NCBI GenBank assembly: GCA_945874855.1 | Contig: CAMCIP010000051.1 | Location: 1-12,388 of the forward strand | Direction of reading: 5' to 3' | DNA length: 12,388 nucleotides | Origin: Brevundimonas vancanneytii | GTDB lineage: Bacteria > Pseudomonadota > Alphaproteobacteria > Caulobacterales > Caulobacteraceae | Shown here: piece after piece, positions 12,365-12,388 of the stretch | Position numbering within the stretch: position 1 is the first letter of the stretch | Layout of the letters: each line of letters opens with the position of its first letter | Translations under genes and position numbers: made by a program | The notes under the pieces: generated by a model | What the model saw: only the letters and a program-made list of their open reading frames with translations | What the model was told of the DNA's origin: nothing | Databases searched by the model: none

Positions 12365-12388
12365 CCGGCCCGCATCGCCGCGACCGCC

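Noticed and set aside
1..12388. Search for mobile elements, CRISPR arrays, toxin-antitoxin or defence gene sets.
   Set aside because: There are no transposase or integrase genes, no regularly spaced repeats and no defence-type cluster. The methyltransferase alone, without a nuclease or helicase partner, does not make a defence system.

Overview
The window is about 12.4 kb of very GC-rich DNA with dense, short-gapped genes. It most likely comes from the chromosome of an alphaproteobacterium of the Caulobacterales (Brevundimonas/Caulobacter type). That placement is inference. It rests on the base composition, the trmD-rplS pair, a CHAP protein of the small alphaproteobacterial type, the ydbH-ynbE-ydbL cluster, and promoter-like boxes that fit the Caulobacter housekeeping consensus (TTGACGS, 10-14 nt, GCTANAWC). 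There are no tRNA or rRNA genes, insertion sequences, CRISPR arrays or prophage genes, and no stretch has foreign-looking base composition.

Layout. (1) 1-551, + strand: the 3' end of trmD overlaps rplS (ribosomal protein L19) by an ATGA junction; a hairpin with a GCAA loop follows rplS. (2) 776-1255, +: a small exported two-cysteine protein that recalls surface-adhesin-E-type domains. (3) 5331-1277, - strand: a five-gene run read right to left: a COG3650-like lipoprotein, a membrane acyltransferase, a secreted CHAP amidase, a CorA-type divalent-metal transporter and tryptophan 2,3-dioxygenase (kynA). Gaps are 4-57 nt. (4) 5415-6554, +: a solitary DNA cytosine-5 methyltransferase, divergent from the lipoprotein. 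(5) 10669-6551, -: a run of ydbH (AsmA-like), ynbE (lipoprotein), ydbL (DUF1318) and a two-helix membrane protein. Its last stop codon shares a CTAG palindrome with the methyltransferase stop. (6) 10670-11020: a divergent regulatory region with several dyad elements and a strong promoter candidate. (7) 11021-12364, +: an exported M23 zinc peptidase.

Functionally, most of the window concerns the cell envelope. The ydbH-ynbE-ydbL group is the alphaproteobacterial counterpart of an enterobacterial set that bridges the inner and outer membranes for phospholipid transport. The M23 and CHAP proteins are predicted peptidoglycan hydrolases. The acyltransferase, lipoprotein, CorA and the two-helix protein are also membrane or envelope proteins. 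kynA and the methyltransferase are outliers in their context.

I did not find a clearly new multi-gene system. The observations most worth a second look are the dyad-rich region between ydbH and the M23 gene, the acyltransferase lacking the usual first-helix histidine, the two-helix protein attached to the ydbHL cluster, and the orphan methyltransferase whose start lacks a ribosome binding site.
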